From Terriglobales bacterium (GTDB lineage: Bacteria; Acidobacteriota; Terriglobia; Terriglobales; Acidobacteriaceae): a stretch of DNA of 64,000 nucleotides. Shown piece after piece: positions 17,568-24,397 of the stretch (positions within the stretch are counted from its first letter, which is position 1; each line of letters opens with the position of its first letter). The position numbers and the translations under genes were made by a program. Location: assembly GCA_025934735.1 (NCBI GenBank), contig JAICWP010000002.1:186001-250000 (forward strand). The letters are read 5' to 3'. Below the pieces are notes generated by a model. That model had not been told where the DNA came from and made no database searches. It worked only from the letters and a program-made list of their open reading frames with translations.

Positions 17568-19283
17568 TCAATCGTAGGTTCCTTCCACAAACCATTGTCC
17601 GCTAGCCGGTTCGCGATATAACCGGTAAAGCGCCGCGCCGGTTTCGTTTTGCAAGATGATGTCCCACTCTTCGCGTCCCCAGGCATCCTCCTTCCACCAC
17701 TCGCCGGAAGCGCGCCAGGGGCCCGCGGACCAGACAATTTCGCCGCGCACCTCCGCTTGTATCGCTGCGGTGATGCGCACGGGGGTGCCGGCGTGCATCA
17801 GCACCGAAGCGCGCAGTGGTGGCCGGAAAAGGCGCAGCGCGGTCAGCGGCCCAGGCCGTTCCGGCGTTTCCGCTTTTTGCCGCGGAGCCGCTGGCGCGAA
17901 ATGCCGCACCCGAAAATTCTGCGGCCGATGGGTATCCAGAACTTCCGGCGAGCCGGCGCGGCCTTCGCCAACCACTCCGGCCAGTCGCGCCAGCGTGAGC
18001 TGCAGTCTTTCCGGTTCCGGTGAAAGTGGCAGGAATAATCCACCTTGGGCGGCCCGCGGCCGCACCGCTTCCGCCGCCAGCCAAACCTTGGTGACGGGCG
18101 CGCCCGGCGGATGCGCCTGCAACTCCAATTGCAGCAGCTTGAGAAACGTTTTGGCGTTCAGCATGGGCAACGGCAGGTGCAGCGCGCGGGCGTAGAAAAA
18201 TTGACGAGTGACGATTTTCGATTGACGACTTGGCTCCGATCCGCGTTCATCCGCGTTCATTCGCGGCGAAGAAGTTGATCGTTGGTTTTTTAATCGACAA
18301 TCGTCAATTTCTAAATCGTCAATTCCCTCGGTGTCTCCGTGCCTCTGTGGCGGATTATCCAGTTCCATGCGCAGGCGCAGCTCATTGGTGGCCAGGGCGC
18401 GCGCCGAGAGCCGGGCGCAAAGCTGCTCCACAAGCCGGTGCAGAAGAAAGGCGAGCGGCTCCAGCAGCGTTATGGGATATTCCAGCTCGACCGCCTCTTC
18501 GAAGCTGAGGGCCGGTGCGCTGGTGACGAGCGACCGTTCTGTCGCGCCACGAGCCATTTGTTGCAGGCGCAAGCCGTCCTGCCCCAGGCGCTCGCTGAGC
18601 GCGGCCTCTGGCAGTGCCGCCAGAGTGCGGCAATTGCGCACGCCCCATCGGTCGAGAGTTTCAAGAATCTCCCGGGCACGCTGTTCTTTGTCCTGTCCTC
18701 CCTCGGGTTTTCGCTGACTCCTGGCTGCTGGCTCCTGAATCCTGAGCCCCGCCAGCAGCACGTCTATAGGCAAATCGCCCAGGCGTTCCGCTTCTTTGCC
18801 TTGTGGAATCACCGTCACGCCGGGAAAGCCGCGGGCCGCGTGCATGGCAGTGTCGAGATTGCCGGCGACGGCGACGTTGGCTTCCAGCCCCAGGTCGGAA
18901 ACACGGCGGGCCAGGTCGCGCGCAATCCGGGCCGCTGCCCCGAACAACCGCTCCAGCCCGGCGAGATCGAGAATGATGGTGTCCACCGCTGTGTCTTCCA
19001 CGCCCGGCGAGAACGACTGCGCGCCATCCAGCAGAGCGGCATGCGCGGCGGCTTCTTCCAGGAGCGAGCGCGGACGCAACATCACCCCCGGGCAGGCTTC
19101 CGCCTGCAGTTTCGTCATGCCCCGTTCAACCCCGCAGTCACGCGCCCTTTCATTGGCGGCGAATATTTTCACCAGCGGCGGATTGCCGGCGAGCACACCC
19201 ACTGCTTGGTCGCGCAGCTTGGGTTCGGCGCGCACCACCGCTTCCACGGAAAAATCGGGGACGAAGATGCAGGCAAAAGGCAT
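17568..19283 (-). CDS. imuB: ImuB-like Y-family polymerase homologue, with two repeat-encoded inserts
   Basis: A 571-residue protein with the Y-family fold from MPFACIFVPDFSVEAVVRAEP. The usual catalytic SIDE motif is replaced by AVDTIILDLAGLERLFG, so the active-site Glu is missing, as in known ImuB proteins, which act as a mutasome scaffold rather than a polymerase. The little-finger and C-terminal part has PLPMLNAKTFLKLLQLELQAHPPGAPV. Extra residues about 307-363 (NPPQRHGDTEG through FFYA) come from the long dispersed element, and about 178-197 from a CTCCTGA heptad array. It lies between imuA (118-base gap) and dnaE2 (219-base gap), same strand. Confidence 0.88.
   Translation of the reverse strand: MPFACIFVPDFSVEAVVRAEPKLRDQAVGVLAGNPPLVKIFAANERARDCGVERGMTKLQAEACPGVMLRPRSLLEEAAAHAALLDGAQSFSPGVEDTAVDTIILDLAGLERLFGAAARIARDLARRVSDLGLEANVAVAGNLDTAMHAARGFPGVTVIPQGKEAERLGDLPIDVLLAGLRIQEPAARSQRKPEGGQDKEQRAREILETLDRWGVRNCRTLAALPEAALSERLGQDGLRLQQMARGATERSLVTSAPALSFEEAVELEYPITLLEPLAFLLHRLVEQLCARLSARALATNELRLRMELDNPPQRHGDTEGIDDLEIDDCRLKNQRSTSSPRMNADERGSEPSRQSKIVTRQFFYARALHLPLPMLNAKTFLKLLQLELQAHPPGAPVTKVWLAAEAVRPRAAQGGLFLPLSPEPERLQLTLARLAGVVGEGRAGSPEVLDTHRPQNFRVRHFAPAAPRQKAETPERPGPLTALRLFRPPLRASVLMHAGTPVRITAAIQAEVRGEIVWSAGPWRASGEWWKEDAWGREEWDIILQNETGAALYRLYREPASGQWFVEGTYD
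18188..18360. repeat. Long dispersed element inserted in imuB
   Basis: Plus-strand order: ATTGACGAGTGACGATTTTC, GACTTGGCTCCGATCCGCG, TTCATTCGCGGCGAAGAAG, GTTGGTTTTTTAATCGACAA, TCGTCAATTTC, CCTCGGTGTCTCCGTGCC, TCTGTGGCGG. The block order equals that of the copies in dnaE2 and imuA. Translation adds RLKNQRSTSSPRMNADERGS, near-identical to the dnaE2 insert. Confidence 0.85.
18700..18745. repeat. CTCCTGA/CTGGCTG heptad array inside imuB
   Basis: Units CTGACTC, CTGGCTG, CTGGCTC, CTGAATC and CTGAGCC follow each other. They encode LRIQEPAARSQ on the minus strand, an insert in a linker after the palm region. Confidence 0.65.
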
Positions 19284-19401
19284 AACGGTAGTTCGTGGTT
19301 AGTAGTCGCTAGTCGGGGAAAAGCAGCGCTGAACCATCACAACGTGCCTCATAACCGCTTTGAAAGGGCGCTCTTTTACCCGCGCCGTACGCAGTCAGAA
19401 T
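19284..19401. repeat. GTAGTTAGTAG-type array between imuA and imuB
   Basis: GGTAGTTCGTGGTTAGTAGT and CGCTAGTC units lie directly upstream of the imuB start codon, resembling the pair at 2214-2290. No clear Shine-Dalgarno for imuB is visible in this 118-base gap. Confidence 0.5.
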
Positions 19402-20466
19402 TCAGCCCGCAACGGAATTCGCCCAGGCCGTGCAGGTGTGGAATTGCGCGGCGGAACGGGCCGGCTTGCGCTGCAAACGCGCATGCACGATTTCCACTTC
19501 AATGGGCAATCCCCGCAGGATCTGCGCATGCGCCGGCAACCCGCGGTTGAAAATTGATTCTTTCACTGGCGTGCCAAATTCCGTTGGGCGCTTCTGGCCG
19601 AAAGCTCCGCTGGCTGAATGCTGAGTGCTGAATGCTGGGTGCTGATTTCGGAATACTGAATACTGATTGCCGAGAGCTGATTGCCCGCTCACGCCCGGCT
19701 GCATCTTCAGCACCACTGCGGCGCAGGTTTTGGCGTACGGTTCCTGTTCCACCACCAGCAGCACGGTGGGCGTGTTCTCCACCGCGCGGCGAAAGCGGAA
19801 CCAGGAAGCCAGCGGGATGCGGCGGGCAAAGCGCGGCGGCACGCCCGCCAGATCCACCACTACCATGCCGAAGCCGCCGCTCTGCAAGAGCAGGTCGGTG
19901 GTCTTGAGCACCTGCTCCAGGCGGTGGTCCCAGGCAGAAAATTGACGATTGAGGATTGAAGATTGACGAATTGATCCTGATCCGTGTTTATCCGCGTTAG
20001 TCGGCGGCGAAGAATTTGGCCGTTGATTTTTCAATCTACAATTGTCCATTGTGCCTCTGTGGATCTGGGACGGATTTTCACCACAGCGAATCCACAGCAA
20101 CCGCTGCAGGTCCATGCCGGCCGCGGCGGCGGATTCCGGATGCAGGCTGTCGCCGGCGTCCACCAGGGCGCAGACTTCCTGGCGGCGGGTTGCTTCGGCC
20201 AGCGCAGTCAGCAAAAAGCTGGTGCGCCCAGAAGATGCGGGACCAAAAATTTCCGTGAGCGTACCCCGGGGCAAGCCCCCGGTCAGGGAATCTATGTGGG
20301 GAATGCCGCTGGGCACGGTAGCGGGCGCGGGCCGTACCTCCAATCGCGAGCCCGGCACCACCCCGCGGGGGAGTTGCAGCAGGCGGCTGCGGCCAGGCTC
20401 CAGGTATGGCTTTTCCTCAGGGGAAAAAGGCGACGGAAAGGGGGCGTGAATAACGGCGGAAGACAT
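19402..20466 (-). CDS. imuA: ImuA-like RecA-fold protein, with two repeat-encoded inserts
   Basis: A 354-residue RecA-like protein with GIPHIDSLTGGLPRGTLTEIFGPASSGRTS, where GPASSGRTS is the P-loop (about residues 73-81). The second beta-strand is GFGMVVVDLAGVPP, and FRRAVENTPTVLLVVEQ follows. ImuA organises the ImuB-DnaE2 mutasome. Extra residues about 129-176 (HRGTMDNCRLKNQRPNSSPP) come from the long dispersed element. About 255-305 (NQYSVFRNQHPAFSTQHSA) come from a TGCTGAA array. It is first gene of the cassette. The start ATG is at 20466; a direct repeat at 20510-20525 could be its operator. Confidence 0.85.
   Translation of the reverse strand: MSSAVIHAPFPSPFSPEEKPYLEPGRSRLLQLPRGVVPGSRLEVRPAPATVPSGIPHIDSLTGGLPRGTLTEIFGPASSGRTSFLLTALAEATRRQEVCALVDAGDSLHPESAAAAGMDLQRLLWIRCGENPSQIHRGTMDNCRLKNQRPNSSPPTNADKHGSGSIRQSSILNRQFSAWDHRLEQVLKTTDLLLQSGGFGMVVVDLAGVPPRFARRIPLASWFRFRRAVENTPTVLLVVEQEPYAKTCAAVVLKMQPGVSGQSALGNQYSVFRNQHPAFSTQHSASGAFGQKRPTEFGTPVKESIFNRGLPAHAQILRGLPIEVEIVHARLQRKPARSAAQFHTCTAWANSVAG
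19605..19690. repeat. TGCTGAA / TACTGAA heptad array inside imuA
   Basis: GGCTGAA, TGCTGAG, TGCTGAA, TGCTGGG, TGCTGAT, then AATACTG, AATACTG and AGAGCTG units. In imuA frame this yields Gln/Ser/Asn-rich sequence absent from the rest of the fold. Confidence 0.8.
19938..20075. repeat. Long dispersed element inserted in imuA
   Basis: Plus-strand order: ATTGACGATTGAGGATTGAA, TTGATCCTGATCCGTG, ATCCGCGTTAGTCGGCGGCG, GAAGAATTTGGCC, GTTGATTTTTCAATC, CAATTGTCCATTGTGCCTC, TGTGG. Same block order as the copies in imuB and dnaE2, about 30 bases shorter at the TCAATTT/CTCGGTG part. Confidence 0.8.
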
Positions 20467-20509
20467 TGGGGACCTCGGAAATTACGGCTGGGTGGGCGAT
20501 CCAGCTAGT

Positions 20510-20525
20510 TTCGCTTTTTATTCGC
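20510..20525 (-). promoter_or_regulatory. Candidate operator: GCGAA direct repeat upstream of imuA
   Basis: On the imuA strand GCGAA, six bases, GCGAA lies 44-59 bases before the start codon. SOS boxes differ by phylum and some are direct repeats; imuA cassettes are normally LexA-controlled. No lexA gene is in the window, so the assignment as LexA box is only a suggestion. Confidence 0.25.
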
Positions 20526-20652
20526 CTATTGAGATTGTGCCCCGCCAACCCGGGGTTGTCAAGACCGTCGTTAGCTGTTAGTCGTTGGTCATTGGATCTC
20601 GGCCCGAGAACACCCGATTAACGGTCAAGGAGCAACAACGAACGACCGCCAC

Positions 20653-21444
20653 ATGCCCCAGGATTATTTCTCGATGCCCGAATCACTTCCTCCGACCGAG
20701 CGCTTTTCTGATCGCGTTGCTGACTATGTCCGCTACCGCCCAGGCTATCCGCCGGAACTGCTGGAGTGCTTGCGGCGCAATTGCGGCCTGATCCCGCAGT
20801 GGGTGGTCGCCGATATCGGGTCCGGCACCGGCCTGCTGAGCAAACAGTTTCTGGAGAACGGCAACCGGGTGCTTGCCGTCGAGCCCAACGCTGGCATGCG
20901 TACCGCAGGCGAAAAATTTCTGAGCGGTTTTGACCAGTTCATCAGCCGGGATGGCCTCGCCGAAGCTACCGGTCTGGAGGCGGGCAGCGTGGACATTGTG
21001 GTCGCCGGGCAGGCATTCCATTGGTTCGACCGCCGGCGCGCCCGCGTGGAGTTTCAACGCATTCTCAAGCCCGGAGGCTGGGTCGCGCTGGTGTGGAACG
21101 AGCGCCTGACCTCCACTCCCTTCCTAGCCGATTACGAGCAGTTGCTGCACCGCTACTCCCCCGATTATGCCAAGGTGGACCATCGCAACGTGAACGAAGC
21201 CACGCTGGGAAAGTTCTTTCACCCCGGCCATTTCCGCCAGGAGATATTCTTCATGCGGCAGCAGTTCGACTGGCAAGGCGTGCACGGGCGCTGGCTATCG
21301 TCCTCTTATGTGCCCGCTCCGGGACAGCCTGGCCACGAAGAGATGCGCCGTGAACTCCAGGTGATCTTTGGCCGGTACCAGCAGGACGGGCTGGTGGACT
21401 GGGAGTATAAGACCCGGTTGTATTACGGCAACTTTGTGGAGTAA
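20653..21444 (+). CDS. Class I SAM-dependent methyltransferase
   Basis: A 263-residue protein. SAM-binding motif I VVADIGSGTGLLSKQFL (about residues 51-67), acidic loop VLAVEPNAGMR (about 75-85), motif SVDIVVAGQAFHWFD and a later LKPGGWVALVWNE identify a Methyltransf_11 type enzyme. The family includes small-molecule methyltransferases; the substrate cannot be told. The N-terminus FSDRVADYVRYRPGYPPELL is typical of this subgroup. ATG 20653 is preceded by AAGGAG about 20 bases upstream, too far for certainty; the ATG at 20683 is an alternative. Confidence 0.88.
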   Translation: MPQDYFSMPESLPPTERFSDRVADYVRYRPGYPPELLECLRRNCGLIPQWVVADIGSGTGLLSKQFLENGNRVLAVEPNAGMRTAGEKFLSGFDQFISRDGLAEATGLEAGSVDIVVAGQAFHWFDRRRARVEFQRILKPGGWVALVWNERLTSTPFLADYEQLLHRYSPDYAKVDHRNVNEATLGKFFHPGHFRQEIFFMRQQFDWQGVHGRWLSSSYVPAPGQPGHEEMRRELQVIFGRYQQDGLVDWEYKTRLYYGNFVE

Positions 21445-21474
21445 GAGTTTGGCTTCCGGCGCTGAAGGCCGGAC

Positions 21475-21575
21475 TTCAGATTTCGGGAAACTCTGAACCT
21501 CGGTCGCTGCGAAGCCTTGAAACCTGGAAAGCCTTGAGCTGGGTGAATCCTGCAACCGTGAGCCCTGAAACTGTA
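21475..21575. repeat. CCTTGAA / CCTGGAA degenerate array
   Basis: AGCCTTG, AAACCTG, GAAAGCC, TTGAGC and similar units with seven-base spacing fill part of the gap between the methyltransferase and the tRNA gene. The array is less regular than the others listed. Confidence 0.45.
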
Positions 21576-21607
21576 CGCTTGTTATAATCAATAAAGTCTC
21601 GTCCAGT

Positions 21608-21682
21608 GGCGCTATCGTCTAGGGGTTAGGACGGAAGATTCTCAATCTTCAAACCCGGGTTCGATTCCCGGTAGCGCTACCA
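21608..21682 (+). tRNA. tRNA-Glu (anticodon CTC), CCA encoded
   Basis: A 75-base cloverleaf: acceptor GGCGCTA pairing with TAGCGCT (G1-U72 wobble), the typical tRNA-Glu D-arm TCGTCTAGGGGTTAGGAC, anticodon stem GAAGA/TCTTC with loop TTCTCAA (anticodon CTC at 34-36). The T-arm is CCGGG/TTCGATT/CCCGG and the 3-prime end is A-CCA. It reads GAG codons. The tRNA lies at the left edge of a gene-poor stretch and a signalling island. Confidence 0.97.
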
Positions 21683-22756
21683 AATTAAGACCAATATAAA
21701 CAAGCATTTATGGGGATAACTCCGCGCGGATTATTTCCGCTTGCATTTTGTGTCCGCGCTATGTCCGCAATGCTTAAGAACCAGAAGGCGGATGGTTCTT
21801 GAAGGGCAAGCAAGTGGACGAGCGTGGCGGAACAGAATCGCAGTCGGAAGGATCAATGTCCGCTGGTTCCTATACATTAGATCGCCAGTCATCTAGTTTC
21901 CCCAATCTCGTTTGCATAAGTAGGGGCAATTCCGCGCTCACAGGCGGCACATTTACTCCGGATACCAATTCGAAGCCGCTGCTCCCATGCTGAATTTGTC
22001 CAAGATGCAGCCGGTGATCCTCGATGAAACGATGACGCGTACGGCGACCTCAACAGCTATCTCGGGATGCTGGTCGGGCCGTTCTCAAAACATTGTTGAC
22101 GTCGCGGTGCGCCTCGCTCAAGGCAACGACCCGCATTCTTGCGCGTGTACTGGAACATGCCGCCGCGACGCGTGCTCGAGCGCTTGGGTCGGGCTCACGG
22201 CGCCAGCCTTTCGGCGAAAGCACGACGGATTTCCTGAGAAAGAGCGAAAGAGCGAAAGAGCGGTATTACGCTCTAACAAGTCGGAGCCGTGCATTCGAAT
22301 CTGCTCAAAAATCGATCGTAGCGCGTCTAAATCCGGGTACCCGGCAACCATCGCGTGAGCACTCGGTGACGCTATGCTACCCGCCAAAGGATGCCTCCAT
22401 TGGCGTATTGCCATAACAATTTCGTCATAGCCGCCCATGGCGCGCCGGAATCATACAAGGTGCATCTTCGGAGCCTCGCGTCTTCGGAGCCTCGCGTCAA
22501 TTGGAACGTTTCGATTCGCCCTCTCGCCAAGGCACTGGCGAGAAATGGCGCGAGATGTCTTTGCCATCCAGTTGTCCGGGTTCGAACTCGCCCAGGAGCA
22601 GCGCCCGGTCCGCTTCAAAAACCTTTAAGGGAATCACTGGTCGAGATCGCAGCCCTCGGGTTGCTTCTGAACATTTTCGCGATCCGTTGCCGGCTCGGAC
22701 ATGAATGCTTTCAGCTCCCAAATTGTGATAAACTTGCCTGATTGGTGAGGTGGCGC
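21683..22756. other. Gene-poor 1.07-kb stretch after tRNA-Glu, probably degraded sequence
   Basis: Only short overlapping open frames (none above 123 codons) with no recognised motif. It contains an 8-base repeat GAAAGAGC in three tandem copies (22238-22261). A 16-base exact tandem duplication TCTTCGGAGCCTCGCG lies at 22465-22496, and a perfect hairpin TCTCGCCA/TGGCGAGA at 22522-22543. I found no integrase gene and no second copy of the tRNA 3-prime end in the window. It may be remnant mobile DNA inserted at the tRNA, but this is inference. Confidence 0.45.
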
Positions 22757-23296
22757 ATGGGTACCCGAACGCCGGCCGTCCATTCCGTTCACATCTACGA
22801 AAACGACGGTTCGCTTATCACGCGATTGTGCGCGATTGTGGCGACCAGTCTGCGACTCGGCGATTCTGCCCTCATCATCGCGACTTCTGATCACCGCAAA
22901 CGACTGGTGAGCGCGCTCGAAGAGGTTGGCGTCGATGCTCGGGCCTGTGCACGTGATGGCCGCTACACGATGCTCGATGCACAACAACTGCTATCGACTT
23001 TTATGCGGGACGGCATGCCTGACCCGGACCTCTTTCGTCAATCGATCGGCTCTGTGCTCCTCGATGCGCGTCGGCGGGCCGACAGTCGTAGCCGTGGCTT
23101 ACTCGCTTTCGGCGAAATGGTCGCCCTGTTGTGGCAGGAAGGCAACAAGACAGCGGCTCTGAAACTGGAAGAGCTTTGGAACAAGGCCATGCACGATATC
23201 GCGTTCCATCTGCATTGTGCCTACCCGCGCGATGGCTTCGGCGAGGCGTGCGACATCGATTCGGTTCACGGTCTGCACACACACGTTGTGCAGTAA
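22757..23296 (+). CDS. MEDS-domain sensory protein, copy 1
   Basis: From the ATG at 22757, preceded by GTGAGG with six-base spacing, a 179-residue single-domain protein. MEDS (DcmR-type sensory) hallmarks: an opening HSVHIYENDGSLITRL, SLRLGDSALIIATSDHRKRLVSALEEVGVD, YTMLDAQQLLSTFM and LLAFGEMVALLWQEGNKTAAL. MEDS domains were defined in methanogen and methylotroph regulators and are thought to sense hydrocarbon-derived ligands; many accompany histidine kinases. A TTG at 22742 would extend it by five residues. It is about half identical to the next gene by eye, so the two are a tandem duplication. Confidence 0.8.
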   Translation: MGTRTPAVHSVHIYENDGSLITRLCAIVATSLRLGDSALIIATSDHRKRLVSALEEVGVDARACARDGRYTMLDAQQLLSTFMRDGMPDPDLFRQSIGSVLLDARRRADSRSRGLLAFGEMVALLWQEGNKTAALKLEELWNKAMHDIAFHLHCAYPRDGFGEACDIDSVHGLHTHVVQ

Positions 23297-23328
23297 GTAC
23301 TTCATCGTTGCTGGGTGAGGTGAACACC

Positions 23329-23901
23329 ATGTCAACTCATTTTCCAGGCGTTCATTCGGTTCAATTCTACAAACGTGACGGCGAGCTCATCGAATGCGTG
23401 AGCGCTATGCTCGCCGCAAGTATTTCCTTCGGCGACGCAGCGCTCGTTGTTGCGACGCCGGAGCACCGGCAGATGTTCGCACGCGAATTGCAGAGCCTTG
23501 GCATCGAGGTCTCGCGCCTCGCTGAGGAAGGTAGTTACATTGCTCTCGACGCATCGCAGGTCTCATTATCCGTGATGCGCAATGGCCTGCCTGACCGCGA
23601 TTTGTTCGACGCCAACTTCGGCGGCGTACTGACAGAAGCACGTCGGCACGCCCGAAATCGCAATCGCGGATTAACTATTTACGGCGAATGCGTCGCCCTT
23701 CTGTGGCAAGATGGCAAAAAGGAAGCTGCCCTGACGTTAGAGCGCTTCTGGCACGACGTTTTCCGTGAGGATCGCTCGTTGCACCTGCACTGTGCCTATC
23801 CGACGTCAGTATTCGTTAACGAAATGGAAAAACGCCAAGTTCAGGCGCTGCACTCGCAGATTCTGCAACACGATTGCTTGTCTCCCGGTTCTGCGGCGTA
23901 G
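23329..23901 (+). CDS. MEDS-domain sensory protein, copy 2
   Basis: A 190-residue MEDS protein from the ATG at 23329, with GTGAGGTG six bases upstream, the same leader as copy 1. The same order of motifs is seen: HSVQFYKRDGELIECV, SISFGDAALVVATPEHRQMFARELQSLGIE, YIALDASQVSLSVM, LTIYGECVALLWQDGKKEAALTLERFW and LHLHCAYPTSVF. It has a longer C-terminal tail than copy 1. The two genes are 32 bases apart and probably co-transcribed, converging on the minus-strand kinase operon. Confidence 0.8.
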   Translation: MSTHFPGVHSVQFYKRDGELIECVSAMLAASISFGDAALVVATPEHRQMFARELQSLGIEVSRLAEEGSYIALDASQVSLSVMRNGLPDRDLFDANFGGVLTEARRHARNRNRGLTIYGECVALLWQDGKKEAALTLERFWHDVFREDRSLHLHCAYPTSVFVNEMEKRQVQALHSQILQHDCLSPGSAA

Positions 23902-23947
23902 GCGCAACCATTCTTCCGCTGGAGCAACTCCCGCCAACCACTCGCCT

Positions 23948-24397
23948 TCAGGGAGATGACCGAACGCGGACCTTCTCCGCATCCGTCTGAGCTCCAATCA
24001 GCGATCTGACCCGTTCGAGGAGCTGCACGGGATGAACAGGCTTTGCCAGCAGCTCGAATTCATGGCCCTGAGACTTGGCCTCTTCCATCATCTGAGCCGT
24101 CGCTGCTTGGCCGGAATATAGCAAGATACCGCAGGTTGGGAACCTGCGTTTTATCTCGATTGCGGCCTCAATGCCGCTCATGCCCGGCATGACGACGTCA
24201 CTAATCACAAGGCGCGGATGGAATTCAATGCAGGCCGCCAGGCCGGAGGCTCCGTCATAAGCCACTTCCGCTATATAACCAGCTGAACGCAAGATCAAAG
24301 CTAACGTATCGGCAATTCGCTTCTCATCGTCGATGACCAGAATTCTCGGCGCAGCGACCTGTTCCGGCGAATGGTGGGGACCGATCTCACCGCTCAT
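23948..24397 (-). CDS. Single-domain response regulator
   Basis: A 149-residue receiver: acidic pair D23-D24 in RILVIDDEKRIADT, phosphoacceptor D67 in LVISDVVMPGMSG, a Ser in the switch position (ILLYSGQA) and the conserved Lys K119 in LLAKPVHP. No output domain follows, only a short basic tail. Its ATG overlaps the stop of the histidine kinase gene by four bases (ATGA), so it is surely that kinase's cognate partner or phosphate relay. Confidence 0.9.
   Translation of the reverse strand: MSGEIGPHHSPEQVAAPRILVIDDEKRIADTLALILRSAGYIAEVAYDGASGLAACIEFHPRLVISDVVMPGMSGIEAAIEIKRRFPTCGILLYSGQAATAQMMEEAKSQGHEFELLAKPVHPVQLLERVRSLIGAQTDAEKVRVRSSP

Noticed and set aside
14412-20085. The repeat arrays as a CRISPR array
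   Set aside because: Units are 7-8 bases, degenerate and contiguous, without the 25-40-base repeats and unique spacers of CRISPR; no cas genes nearby.
21799-22416. Short frames after the tRNA as real genes or an integrase
   Set aside because: None exceeds 123 codons, they overlap in different frames, and no tyrosine or serine recombinase motif is readable.
22522-22543. Hairpin TCTCGCCA/TGGCGAGA as terminator
   Set aside because: No T-run follows on either strand.
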